This document shows positions 26,071 through 38,504 of a DNA stretch of 64,000 nt, one piece after another. The DNA comes from Cristatella mucedo (Eukaryota > Bryozoa > Phylactolaemata > Cristatellidae). Numbering within the stretch: the first letter of the stretch is position 1; the number at the start of each line of letters is the position of its first letter. The notes under the pieces are model-generated. The model was given only the letters and a program-made list of their open reading frames with translations. It had not been told where the DNA came from and made no database searches. A program made the translations under genes and the position numbers. The stretch spans positions 2,680,001 to 2,744,000 of the forward strand of contig WPIO01000042.1 in the NCBI GenBank assembly GCA_009760855.2. The letters run 5' to 3'.

Positions 26071-26692
26071 GTAAGCAGCGCCGTGACCCCATTTGCACCG
26101 GTCTAGTTTGCTTAGTGGAAGCTCGTTTGGGGGGCATTTCTTTCACATGACCGGTTCGTTATGTGACTTTCTAAGTTCTCCTGCGGCGCCTTTCCTACAT
26201 GCTGTTGCCTTTTTTCTGCTGTAATTGCCGCTTTATCGTAAAAATGCAGCTGCAGCCCAGCCATTCGTAGTAAGAAATTTTGGCCGTCGATCGCGATCAT
26301 TTGGTGGCATCATCCCATTTCTCCAGTTTCGTGTCGTCGGCGATGTGCCACGATTGTTGCTGCCACGGGGTTTATTACATCGCCGCACAAGCTGCAAATA
26401 ATTCTGGGCCTCCAGGGTCTGCTTTGCATGTGAGGTCACAGACACTGCTGCTCGTTGTGCGAGGTAGTTTTAAGCTCTCCCAATTTTTTCTATCGTTCGT
26501 GCTACGTCATGTGATGCCGTGCAGATCCCTACCGGATCGAAGTATGCATGTCCGGTGAGTCTTGGTTTTATTTGGTTTGAGTAATTAAAAACAGCAGGCA
26601 AAGGAGTTTTGACGTTTTTCTTCACCGTAAAGTTTTAGTACTTGTGACCACTCCTCCTATCCAGTTCATCTTGCTTTACTGCTAAGGAACAT

Positions 26693-26840
26693 GATAGCCC
26701 AGGCAGTAAAGTGCTCGTTCTTCACGACCGATGTCGCGGGTTCGAATCTTGCAGAGAATGATCCTGTCGCCATCTGCAACTGGTAGTGATAGCCGTTAAG
26801 GCTCTTCTGATGCTATATAAATGATGCTGTTAAATCAGCA
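26693..26840 (+). mobile_element. SINE-1, sense
   Basis: B-box 'gggttcgaatct', body 'tagtgatagccgttaagg' and tail 'tatataaatgatgctgttaa'. Confidence 0.7.
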
Positions 26841-27144
26841 AATATTTCTTGTCTTGATTTCACACATCCGAGCAAAACTAACCTAGATGTAAAGTACTTC
26901 GATAGGCAGGTTGACCTACTGCGGGAAAAACCCATAGCAAGTCGTGAAGCATGGATGTAGTAGCATGTAACTTTAACATGCGAAGTTCTGGAAAGCTCAA
27001 AGGTCTTCTCAAACGTTGTTCATGCAAATGCGAGGAATATCCATAATTTTTATGATCACATGGTGACTGTTAGCCAAGTTGTGATAAAATGTGACTCTCT
27101 TGGTCTTTTGGTGAAAAGCCAAGCGATCTTTGCATGCAACTCAA

Positions 27145-27480
27145 TGTAGATATGTAATGCATCTCCGTCTGTAACTCCACAAAGTCATAAAGACCACGTG
27201 AGTGTTACACAGGAGAGTTTTGTATAGCGCACTCACAGCCTAAGCGGCTTTCGGTACGCATTCGGTAGCCAACAGACTTTGTCTCACGCAACAAAGAGAA
27301 AGTGGGAAGCATAGCAGAGTCAGGAGAGCAGTTGAGGTAGTGAGTAGCATAGAAGTAGCAGCTCAGGACCACTGAAAAGGATGAGCTACAGTCGGCAGTA
27401 GGAGAGTAGTTGTCGTTGCGCAAGAATTGTGGAAGCGAGTTCCACAGTCTAGGACCTGCAGAGCTAAAGATTGGTTCGAT
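27145..27480 (-). mobile_element. LINE-B 3' end, antisense
   Basis: Matches the reverse of 29440-29720, including the terminal block 'cgtctgtaactccacaaagt' and 'agttttgtatagcgcactca'. The match stops where the TA/CA repeat begins. Confidence 0.75.
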
Positions 27481-27507
27481 AAGCATAGGAGGCCCAGCCG
27501 CCCTGGT

Positions 27508-27514
27508 GTGTATA

Positions 27515-27579
<65 letters not shown>

Positions 27580-27658
27580 GCACACACGTGCACGCACACA
27601 CATGCGCGCACACACACACACACGCACACACACACACATATAAATATGCACACACGCA

Positions 27659-27695
<37 letters not shown>
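27508..27695. repeat. Compound (TA)n-(CA)n-(TA)n microsatellite
   Basis: Alternating purine-pyrimidine tract of about 190 bp, with TA runs on both sides of a CA/CG-containing core. Such tracts can adopt Z-DNA or cruciform forms. The YIYIYI and HTHTH frames are repeat translations. Confidence 0.95.
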
Positions 27696-27697
<2 letters not shown>

Positions 27698-28329
27698 TGC
27701 TATACAAGCACAAAACCAATGGCCCTTCGACATTCCGTGTTGATCGGATCACCATAGGCCCAGTTGTGTCATTTCATAGCTCAAAGGCAATAGCTCTGAT
27801 CCTGTTTAGTTTAGGCGAAGTTCAAGTTTTCTAGAGAAATAGCCACACCACAGATTGATAGCTATATGTATTATCCACTATCGACTATCGACCATCGTTA
27901 CTCCTTACAAAATAACAATACTACCCTTTGATACCTATTGGACTAAGCAGAGCCCTTTTTCTCCGAATCCATTTCATGTAAGATAGAACAAAATAGGGAC
28001 TCAATGCCCTCACTGCAGTGTCGGTCTCAGTGCAGTACCACACCGCCACACGTGCTCTTTTCCTCTCCCTCTTCACTGCTGTCTTTAGTGAACACATTCT
28101 CAATGTTTCCTCCAGTCCAAAAACACTGCAATACCCTGTCCTAAGTGTTTGTTATATTATCTTTATTGTCATTGTATTTATTTTTCTCGGTTCTCTTCCA
28201 ACAGTTGTCTCTATGATAAGTATAGATCTATTGCTGTCCACTATAAGAAGTATCGTAACTATGACCCTAGTTACACGTGATGTCTCTGTTTCTCTGAAAA
28301 CAGCTGAGGACGGGCCTCACTAAAAAGCC

Positions 28330-29720
28330 GATCGTAGGCCATGAGAACCTAAGTAGCTATCGTCCAGGCTCCAAACCTTCTGCCATTTGTATCTGAGACA
28401 CTTGAGCAGCTGGTGGCCCAGCTGGTAAGCACCACTTCGTCAGATCTTACTTGCAAGAACCAATCAAGATCTGGAGCTGCACATTCCCAGAAACTGCTCT
28501 GCTTTGAGTTAACATTAACCTTGTAAACGATGCTGATCAGTATAGCGGCTGTCTGCTAGTTATCTTGGATCTCTCTTCAGCATTTGACTTTATTGATCCG
28601 TAGATTCATCTTGCGCACCTTTCCACACGACCAGGTGTCACACCAATCTGGGTTAGGTCCTACCTAAGTGAGAGATAATTAATAATAATACATTTTATAT
28701 ATCGCCCTTCAGAGAACTCAATCTCTGTCTAGGCACTTTACATTTGCTGAGATGTCGATGTACATGCAATGGCTGTCGGTCATCTGGTCAGCCCTTAAAA
28801 TGTGAGGCACCTGTGGGCTCGGTTGTAGGCTGTAGGCTGTAGGTTGTAGGCTCTCTTCTTTCCACTATCTATACACTATCGTATGGCCGATGTTATCGCC
28901 ATGGACAATGTTGCTTTCGTTTGTATGCTGATGACACGTAGCTCTCTCTACCTGTTCATCAACTCGTCTAAACCTTACTCTGCATTCCCGACTCACTTAA
29001 TTTCCTTGCAGCCTGCATCGATGACATTTGCACACGCATGGCCAGTAGCCTCCTGAAGATTAAGGATTATGAGACCAACCTCATAGTTATGGGAAAGCCT
29101 AGTGTCAACCTAAGGTTGTAATACCTCATTCTCAAGATTAGCTCGTCTACCATAACTCCAATGTCGTCTGCCTGTAGTATAGGTTTACTGCTCCGAAACG
29201 ACTTTTCATACGATGAAAGAGCTACGATGGCTGCCGGTTGATAAACGGATACAAAGCAAAGTTCTTACGCTGACTCACAAGGCCCGCCACTGCTTGGCTC
29301 CTTCGTACCTAGCTGAACTGCTGCTTCACCTGTTTCAGCTTGTTCGCGCCCTCAGGTCCTGTGTGGACAATAAATTAGCTGTTCCATTCCTTTGCTTAAA
29401 GACCGTTGGCGACAGAAGCTTTAGCTCTGCAGGTCCTAGGCTGTGGAACTCGCTTCCACAATTCTTATGCAACGACAACTACTCTCCTGTTGCCGACTAT
29501 AGCTCATCCTTTTCAGTGGTCCTGAGCTGCTACTTCCATGCTACTCACTACCTCAACTGCTCTCCTAACTCTGCTATGCTTCCCACTTTCTCTTTGTTGC
29601 ATGAGACGAAGTCTGTCGGCTACCGAATGCGTACCAAAAGCCTCTTAGGCTGAGTGCGCTATACAAAACTTTGATGTGTGCCACCCATATAGTCTTTATG
29701 ACTTTGTGGAGTTACACACG
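28330..29720 (+). mobile_element. LINE-B, sense, truncated and decayed
   Basis: RT traces appear from about 28350 (LSSYRP-like start; 'ctctcttcagcatttgactt' near the DLSSAFD motif). The C-terminal 146 codons are still open (29213-29653), reading MKELRWLPVDKRIQSKVLTL and later [12 protein letters not shown], the usual end of L2/CR1-type LINE ORFs. The 3' end is 'gagtgcgctatacaaaact'. Upstream stops and a nested LINE-A tail show it is dead. Confidence 0.75.
28680..28760 (-). mobile_element. LINE-A 3' tail nested in LINE-B
   Basis: Antisense tail ('cgcccttcagagaactcaat', 'aggcactttacatttgctg') with its AAT repeat, interrupting LINE-B. It is therefore younger than that copy. Confidence 0.7.
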
Positions 29721-31320
29721 GAGATACATATCTCTTATGCATCTATTTATCAAGAACAATCACGTTAAACCGATTGCATGGATTTCATACATCTTTTAAA
29801 AGTTTTGATTTGAAGATTTTTTTAATATACCGGGTCTCGCTCGGTGTGCTTCTTTGGGCTGGACCGCTCACAGCTGGTTCAGCAATGACGATTCTCGGTT
29901 TCCTTGAACGTCAGTTTGGCCATAGCGGCAAATGGTTACTGTCACGACTTACTTAGTGAGTCCTGGTAATAGTAGAGCCGATAGGAACGTCGTGATGCAA
30001 TATAGGAATTACACTGTAGAAGAATTTTAAGCAAGACCTTACCATAAAGGTCTTCAGCTAGACGTGGGAGCACTTGAAGTTGAAAGTTTTAAAGGAGTGC
30101 AGGCTACGACTAGCTCTTTTTTGGTAAATATGCAATAATACTTAAGATTCCACAACCTTTATCATGCATAGAGCTAGTTACAACAATTTGTTTATAGCTA
30201 TCAACATTACGCTTATTCAGAGTTGAAGTGAAGAACTTTACCGAGTGTACTTTGATCCTCTTAAAGTACACTCATTATCTCACAACAGATGCCACTTAAA
30301 TCTGGCACTAGGGAATACTTTCCCCGAATTATTGGATTATATTTAAAAGCATGATAGCCGGCTTCTGTGAGTGGGACCCAATAAGTTTTATTGTCAGTAT
30401 CGGGGATGTGGCCTAGTTCTAATTTTCCATAAACTGCAATGCAGGGCTACCTGTATGCCAGTGAGAGCATTGGCATGAATGGCAGTTAATCATCACGTGC
30501 CACTCGTATTTCACAGTGATACACAGAACAGGTAGAAGACACTAGAAGCTCTAAACCTAAGACTTCTACATGAAAGAAAAATCGGTTATGCAAACCACGT
30601 CTAACTCGAATGTAAACCGGAAGTAATAAATCTACAAATAAAAGATTTACCGATCTCTGCATCATATGCAGCTTGTATCCCAACTTGTCGAACTTGGTAG
30701 ATCGTTTAGATGCTTGAAGCTTGTTAATGTGCATTATTGTGACTTTTATACAGCTTCATTTCCAGGGTTGGTTGGTGCCTTGTAAATTCCATAACTCGGC
30801 TAATACTTCACGCGTCGGAATGAAATTTGAAATGCAAGTTCAGATCTGCTTGTTTGACCCTATTCTGGAATATTTTTTTAGCACAATCTCATTATGACCA
30901 GCTCCGGTTTTATGACCAGCTCCGGTTTTATTAGAAGGCAGTGAACATCAGACAAGCAAAGACAGAATGCTTAACGTCATCTGATAAATGGCCGCCGATT
31001 CGTTGCACTTTGCAACTTGCAAAACTCTCAAACCGTGATTTTTAGCTATGGTTTAAATCGACTATTTATTAAATTTTAATGCTGACTGGGTGCAACGAGC
31101 TCTAGCATAAACAAACCAGCCAGTGGGGGTAGGTGTGGCATCTTGACATGGTGCGTTCACGTGTCAACCCTTAAACGATGGCGAGCTTACTTTGCATGCT
31201 TTGTTTCTTCGGTGCGATTTTCGAGTCTCATATCGATCCTGTTTGAGTTTCGTCAGGCAAAGGATTGATTGCTGATCGTCTTGTCGACATTGCACACGTG
31301 TTTTTGTTGTGTTGTTCTAG
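29721..31320. other. Intronic sequence without recognisable features
   Basis: Within intron 5. The only structure noted is a tandem pair of an 18-bp unit beginning 'tatgaccagctccggttt' at 30893-30928. Confidence 0.45.
30893..30928. repeat. Two-copy 18-bp tandem repeat
   Basis: Two perfect head-to-tail copies of 'tatgaccagctccggttt'. Confidence 0.85.
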
Positions 31321-31466
31321 ATCATGTATTACGGCATGATTGAGCAGTCCACTGGCGAGGACTGGGACGATGTTAAGCTATCGCTGTCCACGGCAACACC
31401 GAGTGTGGGCGGCGAAGTGCCGGTGCTAGGCACAGAGAAAGTCTCCTTTAAGCGGGAGATCCAATA
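31321..31466 (+). CDS. Exon 6: DUF4139 core
   Basis: Encodes residues 249-296 plus two bases (TA) of Tyr297. IMYYGMIEQSTGEDWDDVKL then SLSTATPSVGG is the strongest family signature here (TGEDW-D-V-L-LSTA-P). Acceptor 'gttgttctag|atc'. The donor must be 'atccaata|gtaagt': read through, the frame would stop at TAG immediately. It ends in phase 2, so the next exon must begin with one base, and C or T gives Tyr. This is the fixed 5' partner of all alternative linker exons. Confidence 0.94.
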
Positions 31467-32879
31467 GTAAGTGCGTAGCAGTCATGATCCTTTGTTGACT
31501 GAGCTAGCAGGATTTGACCCAACTATGTAAGCACTGCATCGACTTCCATCATGACCATTTAGAGCCCCATCATTCCTCTCGCCCTGCTTACCTATCTGGA
31601 ATACTTACTCGTCAGGTATATTTTAGTACGTCCTGATCCTTTGACTATGATCTACAATCTAACTCAAATCCTTTGGTGACCTTGCCTTTATTGCCAACGT
31701 GCAGCTCGAATCCTGGGATTCCCTGTCGACCATCGTCATGACATCCACATATCCTGACGACTGTCGTAAAAGAAAGCTAGCGACGTACCTGTTTGTCACA
31801 ACAGTTGCTGCCTCGTTCGTGATTTGTTGCTTACATGGTTGCGCTTACTGAGATTGGTCATGCTATCACTAACCAGTCGACTTAGGTCCGTTACAGCTAA
31901 TTTAAAGTGTTCAGCAAGAGATCTATTTTTCTTAGGAGTATGCAAATTTTGGTTGATCTTATTTTCCACAATCAGCCTAATACCGACGTCGTATGTTAGC
32001 ATGCCGGCATGAGCTTGCCTGCTTTCACACATCTTCCAGTGGCCGGCCACTCACGAGCTGCTGAGGCCAGCCTGCCGTGTCACCACATCTGTGCCTCCGT
32101 TGCCCCTCAGATCATTGTCGTCTCTTGTACCTGTCAGTCGTCATCATCAGCTTTCCAACCGTGTTGTCTAACGGTAATGAGTACCCGGGGCTAGTAGGGT
32201 GCGCTATATTTTGCTCTCCACGTACACTGCCCTACTTACTCCCGCCCTTAACTGGATGTCGGTGGCAGGGCAGAGCCCCTGAGGGACGGTGGTGTGTGAT
32301 TCATCTGTTTGCCTCCAAGTCGGATGCGCCAGCAGTAACAGGGGAACTAGAGAATGCTACTGTGAAACCCTGAGAGTGCATCAGGGAGGCTTATTAGGGA
32401 GGGTGGGAGAAACAATCGTCGCAAGCGCCCACGTAGTCGCCGGAAGTCGCAGCCACGGCCTTAGCAGTCCTCGACGGCACGTGACATTCGTCGCTGCCCC
32501 GGAATGCCGACGCACTGCTGTCCAAGGTGCGAGTGGCGGCTTCGCACTTCTTGGAGGCATGACGTCGTCGCTGCCGTGGACTCATGCGAGTCGCATGTCT
32601 CAGCTCACTCCCTCCGGGCTCCTTCCCAGGGGCCCAACGAACAGCTTGCTTGCTGCCTGGTCCTGGTGGTGTCAGCTGGTTTCTCGTGTTCGTCAGCTGC
32701 CAGATCTCCGGATTGTCCTGGAGCCAGGAGCTACCTAAGAACCCATGCTTGTTTGTGCATGTGCCTGCATGAGGAGTGCTGTTCTGCAGTGTGCTCCCCC
32801 TTAATGCCGACTCTGAATTGCGTGTGCGTATGCCCTCACCTTTCACTTATTTGTACCGCTTGCCACATAGAGAATCACA

Positions 32880-33500
32880 TATCTGAGTAATAATAATAAT
32901 AGAATAATAATAATAACACCGTTGATAAAGCACCATCAGAGAACTCAATCTCTTTCTAGGCGCTTTACATTTGCTGCAAAGGAAACACGATCGAATGGTG
33001 AGTGGTAGCATGCTCGATAAACAACTTGAACACCATGGTTTGGGGGACATGCACAGGGTCAGCATGCAAGTTGATTAGTGGCAGCATGCACAGTGTCAGC
33101 ATGCATAAGCACATAAAGGATGAATCACAGGGACCCACTACATGCTGTCATAAATAGGTGCCTTTTTATTTTCTTTGTAAGTGTAGTCAAGTCAGGGGGA
33201 TGTCGTGAAACAAGTCGGGAGTGCGTTTCAGGCTTTGGGAGCATGCGAACTAACGGTCTCCAAAGAATTTGAGATTTGTACGAGGTACGGGTAAACAGTT
33301 AGATTCCGAAAAAAGTGGGTGGTACTATTCTTAGTAGCCTGGTGGGGCACTAGATCTGATAGGTAGGCTGGAGCCAAAGAATCAAGGGACCTAAAAGTGA
33401 GTGACAAAACCTTGAAGTCGATGCGTTGTTGCTTGATTGGTAGCCAGTGCAGGTTGATGAGAAGTGGTGTGATGTGATCAGACGTGCATACAGCCTTGGC
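32880..33500 (-). mobile_element. LINE-A 3' end, antisense, decayed
   Basis: ATA repeat, tail 'tgataaagcaccatcagaga', 3'UTR ('ggacatgcacagggtcagca') and ORF C-terminal blocks, as in 38885-39430. Confidence 0.8.
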
Positions 33501-33574
33501 TAATGATCGAGGCAGTGTTTTTAACGACTAGCATTATACAGTAATAAGCCGGGTTAAGTAGTACATTAGTTAGA

Positions 33575-33700
33575 GACTTCAGGCCTTCTGCATGTGTGCA
33601 CCGAATGTCCGAGACTCGCTTCCTGCTTCTGTCACCACCTTCATTGACCTTTCGACATTCAGCTCTCGAACTAAAGACGCATCTTTGCCTCTCACCTTTC
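33575..33700 (+). mobile_element. LINE ORF C-terminus fragment
   Basis: Translation shows RDSLPASVTTFIDLSTF, matching the WNSLP-x(2)-T-x-DL-TF end of L2-like LINE ORFs. Family uncertain. Confidence 0.45.
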
Positions 33701-34248
33701 CGTGTGCCTCTGTGAACTTCTTTTTCCCCTTGTCTTCGTCGCGTACGTACCAGTGCGTGATTGAGTGCGCGACACTAGTATATCGCCTATGCAAAGCTAG
33801 CAGAGGACTAAGTGAGTGTTACGCTGGTTGCGAGTGTTGAAAGAAAGAGTTGTCAGTAGCAGCCTGCTTTCGGCTTGCGTAGCCACGATAGCCAAGAGGC
33901 ATAAGACTGACCAGCCCGAGTGTCCTCTTATCCGCTTTTGGCATGCTTGTCCAAGCATATGAAGATCCTGCATATAATTAGCTCTTGATTGTTGCTTCTT
34001 TTATGCATCCGCTAAACTATTCTGCTGTTCAGTTGGTTGGCTTGTTCAGCTGGTGGTAAGCGATAGCTGTCGTCCATCCTCGGGAGGAGTGTCCACTTCG
34101 TAGTTTTGCCATTTTGCTTTTTTCCTTTTATTTTACCTTGTTTAAACTAAATGAGCTAAGCGTTTTATGTAGCAAAGGCGGTGCAAAGTTTTATCTCCTT
34201 TGGCTGAGCTTGTGCATAGCATGCGCTACATCGGTCGCCATTTGTCAG

Positions 34249-34402
34249 CCCAACATCCAGAAAGTTGAAGTCGGCAGCGGTACGCATGCCAGCTTTACAG
34301 CAATTATCGCGAAAGGAGAGTAGTGCATTGCAAGGTGGCATCGAAGAAATGGAAGAAGTAATGCTGTGTAGTGGAGCCTACATGCAGCATGACGTTTCCA
34401 AG
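34249..34402 (+). CDS. Linker exon candidate 1
   Basis: Begins after acceptor 'ccatttgtcag|c', whose C completes Tyr297, then 51 codons: PTSRKLKSAAVRMPALQQLS, then an acidic EEMEEVMLCSGAYMQHDVSK. Donor 'tccaag|gtaacg', phase 0. Length 154 (1 mod 3). Composition (Ala, Met, Lys then Glu) fits the variable linker between the two halves of DUF4139. It is not the same sequence as candidates 2-4 but has the same phases. Confidence 0.8.
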
Positions 34403-34987
34403 GTAACGCCTCGTAGCAGGCTAACCTGGCCGACTGCGAGAGCGTGCTGGTCAGCTAGCCTCAGCACGCTAGCATGCACCTATGGCGGTTGTGCAGCAGG
34501 CGAGTGCCGCCTGGTTTTTTGAGCTTGAGCTTTTTCTGCTTCGAACCTCTAGCACGGCACCTTTACGCACCTTCCCATACCTCCGGAGCACGTAATTCTG
34601 AATCTAGGTAGACGACCCATGCTTGGCCAAGAATTAAGTGGCTTGCGGCCAAAGTGCGTACGAATGTGCGCGCACGTCTGCGTGTGCTTGTCGCCTTTAT
34701 TGTCTGCAACAACAGGTGAGGGGTGGGTTAATAGGCCCTTCTGCTGCTAAATAAATGAGGCTGTAGCATAAATGAGGTTGTTGGATCAGCTGACACTTAC
34801 TGCTGTGCAATGAAAGCATCGGCTGTGGGATCGATTCTCTACAGTTCGACGGGTCTCATAGGAGTTCAGATTCCTTATACTCGATGGCATGTAACTCGGT
34901 TGATATGTCGTTTACGATCTGCTGCTATTCCTCTAAAGCAGCAGCGCTTTCAGCGCCACTTTTGCCGAAGTAGTTTGACGTCTAAGA

Positions 34988-35100
34988 AACCCATCGCCAC
35001 TGCTTGCAGGCGGCGTCGCCCATTGTAGGACTCGAACCCACGACCCGGGTCGTTAAGAGCTAGCTCCTGACCCCCTGGGCTAAGACCCAGAGGCAATAGT
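34988..35100 (-). mobile_element. SINE-1-like fragment, antisense
   Basis: Reversed B-box 'gactcgaacccacgacc' and the 'catcgccactgcttgcagg' body, truncated at its 3' end by the region next to the following SINE. Confidence 0.55.
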
Positions 35101-35183
35101 GGCTGCTTTCTTACCTCTTCTGTTGCACTCAAAAAAATAATACTGATAAAAAATAATAATAAAATAAAAAAATAAAAAAATAA

Positions 35184-35343
35184 TAGCTGATTCAACAGCC
35201 TTTTTTGTTTAGTGACAGAAAAACCTGTGTGGCTATCACCACTGCTTGCAGAGGCAACATAGGATCGCCCGCCGCAGGATACGAGCCTGCGACCTCGGAG
35301 GTCGTGAAAAGTAACCACGTTACCTATAGTGCTATCACGACTT
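35184..35343 (-). mobile_element. SINE-1, antisense
   Basis: Same order as the other copies; preceded by a run of AAT/AAAT units, which on the minus strand is the 3' tail. Confidence 0.7.
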
Positions 35344-35876
35344 ACCGAGAGAATTGTCCATAGACTGGCTTGCTGCTGCTACCGCTGTAAGGACTGGTGA
35401 TCGAGTTTTGTGCTTACATTACTTTCGAATGCTTCTGGTTAGCATCAACCCTTGGGTCAAACCGAGGCGGCATATACTTCATAGACGTTAGCACTGGAGG
35501 CACCCTAGGTGGACGTAGAAGGGACCAGCTGTAGTCTTTGCTCCCAAAAGAGAATTTGAAAGCTGCCACGGGACGCAGTTTTTGCAGTAGCGCAGGTGTG
35601 ATAGACCGGCCTTTTAGAACTGGCTTTTTAGAAGGCTTTTTAGACTGGGCATTTTAGAACTTTTAGGTAAATGGCATTGCTAGACTATACTCTCTCCTTT
35701 TGGGCCCCTACTTTGGTTATTACTTAGTCATTTGTTACCTTATTTGTAGTTGACTTACCCAAGACTCGACATTTTCTCTGTGGTATTACACTTCTAGTTT
35801 TGTGGTTGTGCTTTGTACACTAAAGTGTGCTATGTACACTTTAACTGATGTTGGCTACCGTTTGTCATTGCTGCCT

Positions 35877-35907
35877 GAGAGAGAAAGAGAGAGAGAGAGG
35901 GAGAGGG

Positions 35908-35943
<36 letters not shown>

Positions 35944-35971
35944 GGGAGAGAGAGAGGGAGAGGGGGAGAGG

Positions 35972-36041
<70 letters not shown>

Positions 36042-36064
36042 CAAGAGGGAGAGAGAGAGAGAGA

Positions 36065-36163
<99 letters not shown>

Positions 36164-36191
36164 CTAGAGAGGAGAGAGAAGAGAGAGAGTA

Positions 36192-36278
<87 letters not shown>

Positions 36279-36280
36279 GG
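35877..36280. repeat. (GA)n microsatellite, about 400 bp
   Basis: Long GA array with scattered GG and other interruptions. The large Ser/Leu and Arg/Glu frames over it are artefacts. Confidence 0.97.
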
Positions 36281-36630
36281 GGGACGAAGAAGAGGAAGAA
36301 GAAGAAGACAGAGACTTCTCTGGTGCTGCTGTTACCTCGTCCACAGGGATTTGGGCAAGGAAGCACGACTTGTACAGTTTTGAAATGCCTGAGCTGCATC
36401 GTGGCAAATGCCCCACGAATAAGCATTAATTAAGACCGAATAAATGCCCAGGCGAGACGATAGGTGAAAGGGAAGGACTCAATGATCGATGGATTAATCC
36501 TTATGCAAAACGGTCATCAGACTGGGTTCGCCGGGCTCCCAAGCGACTCGTATCGGGTTCCTGCATACTCTGGCATGGCAGCATCGACACACTGTCATTT
36601 CTAGCATTTTCTCGTTATATATTTTTATAA

Positions 36631-36712
36631 TTCATTTGTATAGCACCCTAAGAGAACTTAATCTCTATTCAGGTGCTTCACATATGCCACAGGTCTCGAG
36701 CCCACGACCAAA
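36631..36712 (-). mobile_element. SINE-2, antisense, head truncated
   Basis: Tail 'tgtatagcaccctaagagaa' and part of the B-box ('tctcgagcccacgacc'); most of the head is missing. Confidence 0.65.
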
Positions 36713-37089
36713 ACAGAGCCAAAGTGGCAAGGCAATCACTGTTCTTTGCAAATCTTAAAGTCAGACGGCTGGCTAGGCTTTCCGCGTGACCCAGGCGTTG
36801 CCCAGGCATTGCCCACGTGCGCCCTTGTGCAGTGCGCTTTTGGCAGAGATCCGCAGGAGTCTGGCAGGAGCCGAAAGGAGCCCGGAAGTCGAATTCCGAG
36901 TCGCCCCGAGCTGACCTCCACTCTTCTTACGTGGTTTGGGGAGCTCAAGAAGTACTCAGGAACTCTTCCAGCTCTCCTTGGCCGCTCCATCCTTGCTTGG
37001 CATGCTTTGCAAGCTGCCACACTCGCTTGTCAGCTGTTCCCGCCTAGCGAGCGGGCAGCCGGCCATCCTCGACCTCGGCGTGTTTGTAG

Positions 37090-37237
37090 TGCTCACGCTC
37101 CTCGACCGATGGCAATGCGACGTGCAATGCCCCAAATGATGGCTTTATCTGCTGCATCGGTAGGCTCGGCGCCGCCGCCTCCTGCGCCGGCCCTATTTAT
37201 GGCCGATGTGCAGTCGATGGCCGTGGTGGAGGCCAAG
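37090..37237 (+). CDS. Linker exon candidate 2
   Basis: Acceptor 'gcgtgtttgtag|t' (T completes Tyr), then 49 codons: AHAPRPMAMRRAMPQMMALS, AASVGSAPPPPAPALF and MADVQSMAVVEAK. Donor 'gccaag|gtaggc', phase 0, length 148 (1 mod 3). The Met/Ala/Pro-rich composition suits the disordered linker of animal DUF4139 proteins. Its start (APRP) and end (AK|gtaggctgg) resemble candidate 3 (SPRP ... VK|gtaggctgg), suggesting common descent. It cannot follow candidate 1 in one mRNA without a frameshift. Confidence 0.75.
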
Positions 37238-37896
37238 GTAGGCTGGGCTAAGTGCCGCCGTCCGAAGTTAGTGGAGCTGCCACCCTTTCTTGCACTGCAG
37301 CCTTGACAGCGGCCGCACCAGCAGCTCGGCTGGTGCTTTGCTTTTATCTCATTCTTCCTGGTTCGAACTCGTTTTGGCCCTCGTTTTGCAAATCCTGCCG
37401 ACCAAATAATAGTCAAGAGAAGCTCTGCCTTCCTTGCTGTCGTAGTTCTGACAGCAATCTCTTGTCAAGTCGTCATCTGCTGCTACTGCTGCTGCCACTA
37501 CCGCGGCTTGTATCGGCCTGAATTGATTCACGCATATGCTTGGCGCTATGTCACCTGTCTGCTGCACTGTCTGCACCTGTCTGCTGCAGTCTTGCTGACC
37601 GGCTTGCACGCATGGCACTCGCTGCACATTTACTTAGGCAGACAGCATCGGCCGCAAGACGGATTTGAGGAACTAGTTGCTTGTTTGGCTCGAGCCGCAG
37701 TACCAAGGTACCAAGCTAGGGCATTCCCTTCCCCCCAGCCTTTGGATGGGGTGGGGGCAGAAGGCCACTGGGTGTACACCTCCCTTGACCTGCGTGCTCT
37801 CGGAATGAGCATTTTGCCGATGCATCGCATCAGAATCTGCTGGGGTGTTGCTGCCGACATTTACAGCCGTGTCAGCTTATTTGGTCGTACGTCTAC

Positions 37897-37930
37897 CTAG
37901 CTAGCTAGCTGGCTAGCTAGGCAGCTAGCT
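37897..37930. repeat. CTAG-rich palindromic repeat
   Basis: Short run of CTAG units with GG and CAG interruptions. Each unit is self-complementary. Confidence 0.85.
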
Positions 37931-38504
37931 GAGACGAACGATGAGCGTGCATGTCGTGGAAATAATTCTGAGACGAACAGTGTTGTTCACTGTAGCTAGT
38001 CCTGTGGCACTAGACTGAATTTGAGAACAGCACCCAACCACCAGCCTCCCTACCCTGACGGTGGGTACGTTGGATGAGGTGTTTTGCCGCAGCTGGCTTT
38101 GCCTGTTAGGGAATTGAAGTCCGAATTCGACGATGTCTAGATTGTGTGCAGATACTGGGGCAGCCCTGCTGGTTGCTCGGTAAGTGCACGAAGCAGTTTG
38201 CACGACCTTTCTAACAGTCCCTGTGCGGAGAACCTGACCCAACTGTTACCTGCTGGCCACGCTCTTGTACTGATTAAGTAGATTTTGAGGTTGATTCAAG
38301 TAATTGGATGACTTAGGTAGTCCTTCAGCAAGTTCGATCCTTTGGCAGCGTATGATGCTATTGATCGCCAATTACTGTTTTAGCACGTCATCTCGCCTGG
38401 GTGTCATTGGCACAGCACTGCAATGGTTTAGGGTCTTATCTTGGTGGGGAACGTCAGGAGGTTTGTTTGATGGAAACTGGCAGCAGTCATTCGAGGAGCT
38501 TTCA

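Larger units (their letters stand above)
26071..31320 (+). other. Intron 5
   Basis: 5.25 kb, GT-AG. Holds SINE-1 (26693), LINE-B antisense (27150) abutting a large (TA)/(CA) array, LINE-B in sense (28330-29720) with a nested LINE-A tail, and a two-copy 18-bp repeat (30893). 29720-31320 has no recognisable gene. Confidence 0.85.
31467..34248 (+). other. Intron 6 to the first linker exon
   Basis: 31467-32240 has nothing recognisable. 32240-32800 is GC-rich with a 149-codon plus frame (see findings). 32880-33700 carries LINE pieces. 33700-34248 has nothing further recognised except a possible scrap of LINE-B 3' end ('gtgagtgttacgctgg') at about 33810. Confidence 0.7.
34403..37089 (+). other. 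Interval between linker candidates 1 and 2
   Basis: Contains two SINE-1 copies (34988, 35184), the largest (GA)n array of the window (35877) and a SINE-2 (36631). 36740-37089 is GC-rich with one plus frame open from 36746 through candidate 2. No other exon recognised. Confidence 0.65.

Noticed and set aside
27205-27834. Tyr/Ile-rich frames near 27.5 kb
   Set aside because: Translations of a TA/CA microsatellite joined to LINE-B antisense.
35830-36433. Long Ser/Leu and Arg/Glu frames over GA repeats (also 13350-13638)
   Set aside because: They are translations of a dinucleotide repeat.
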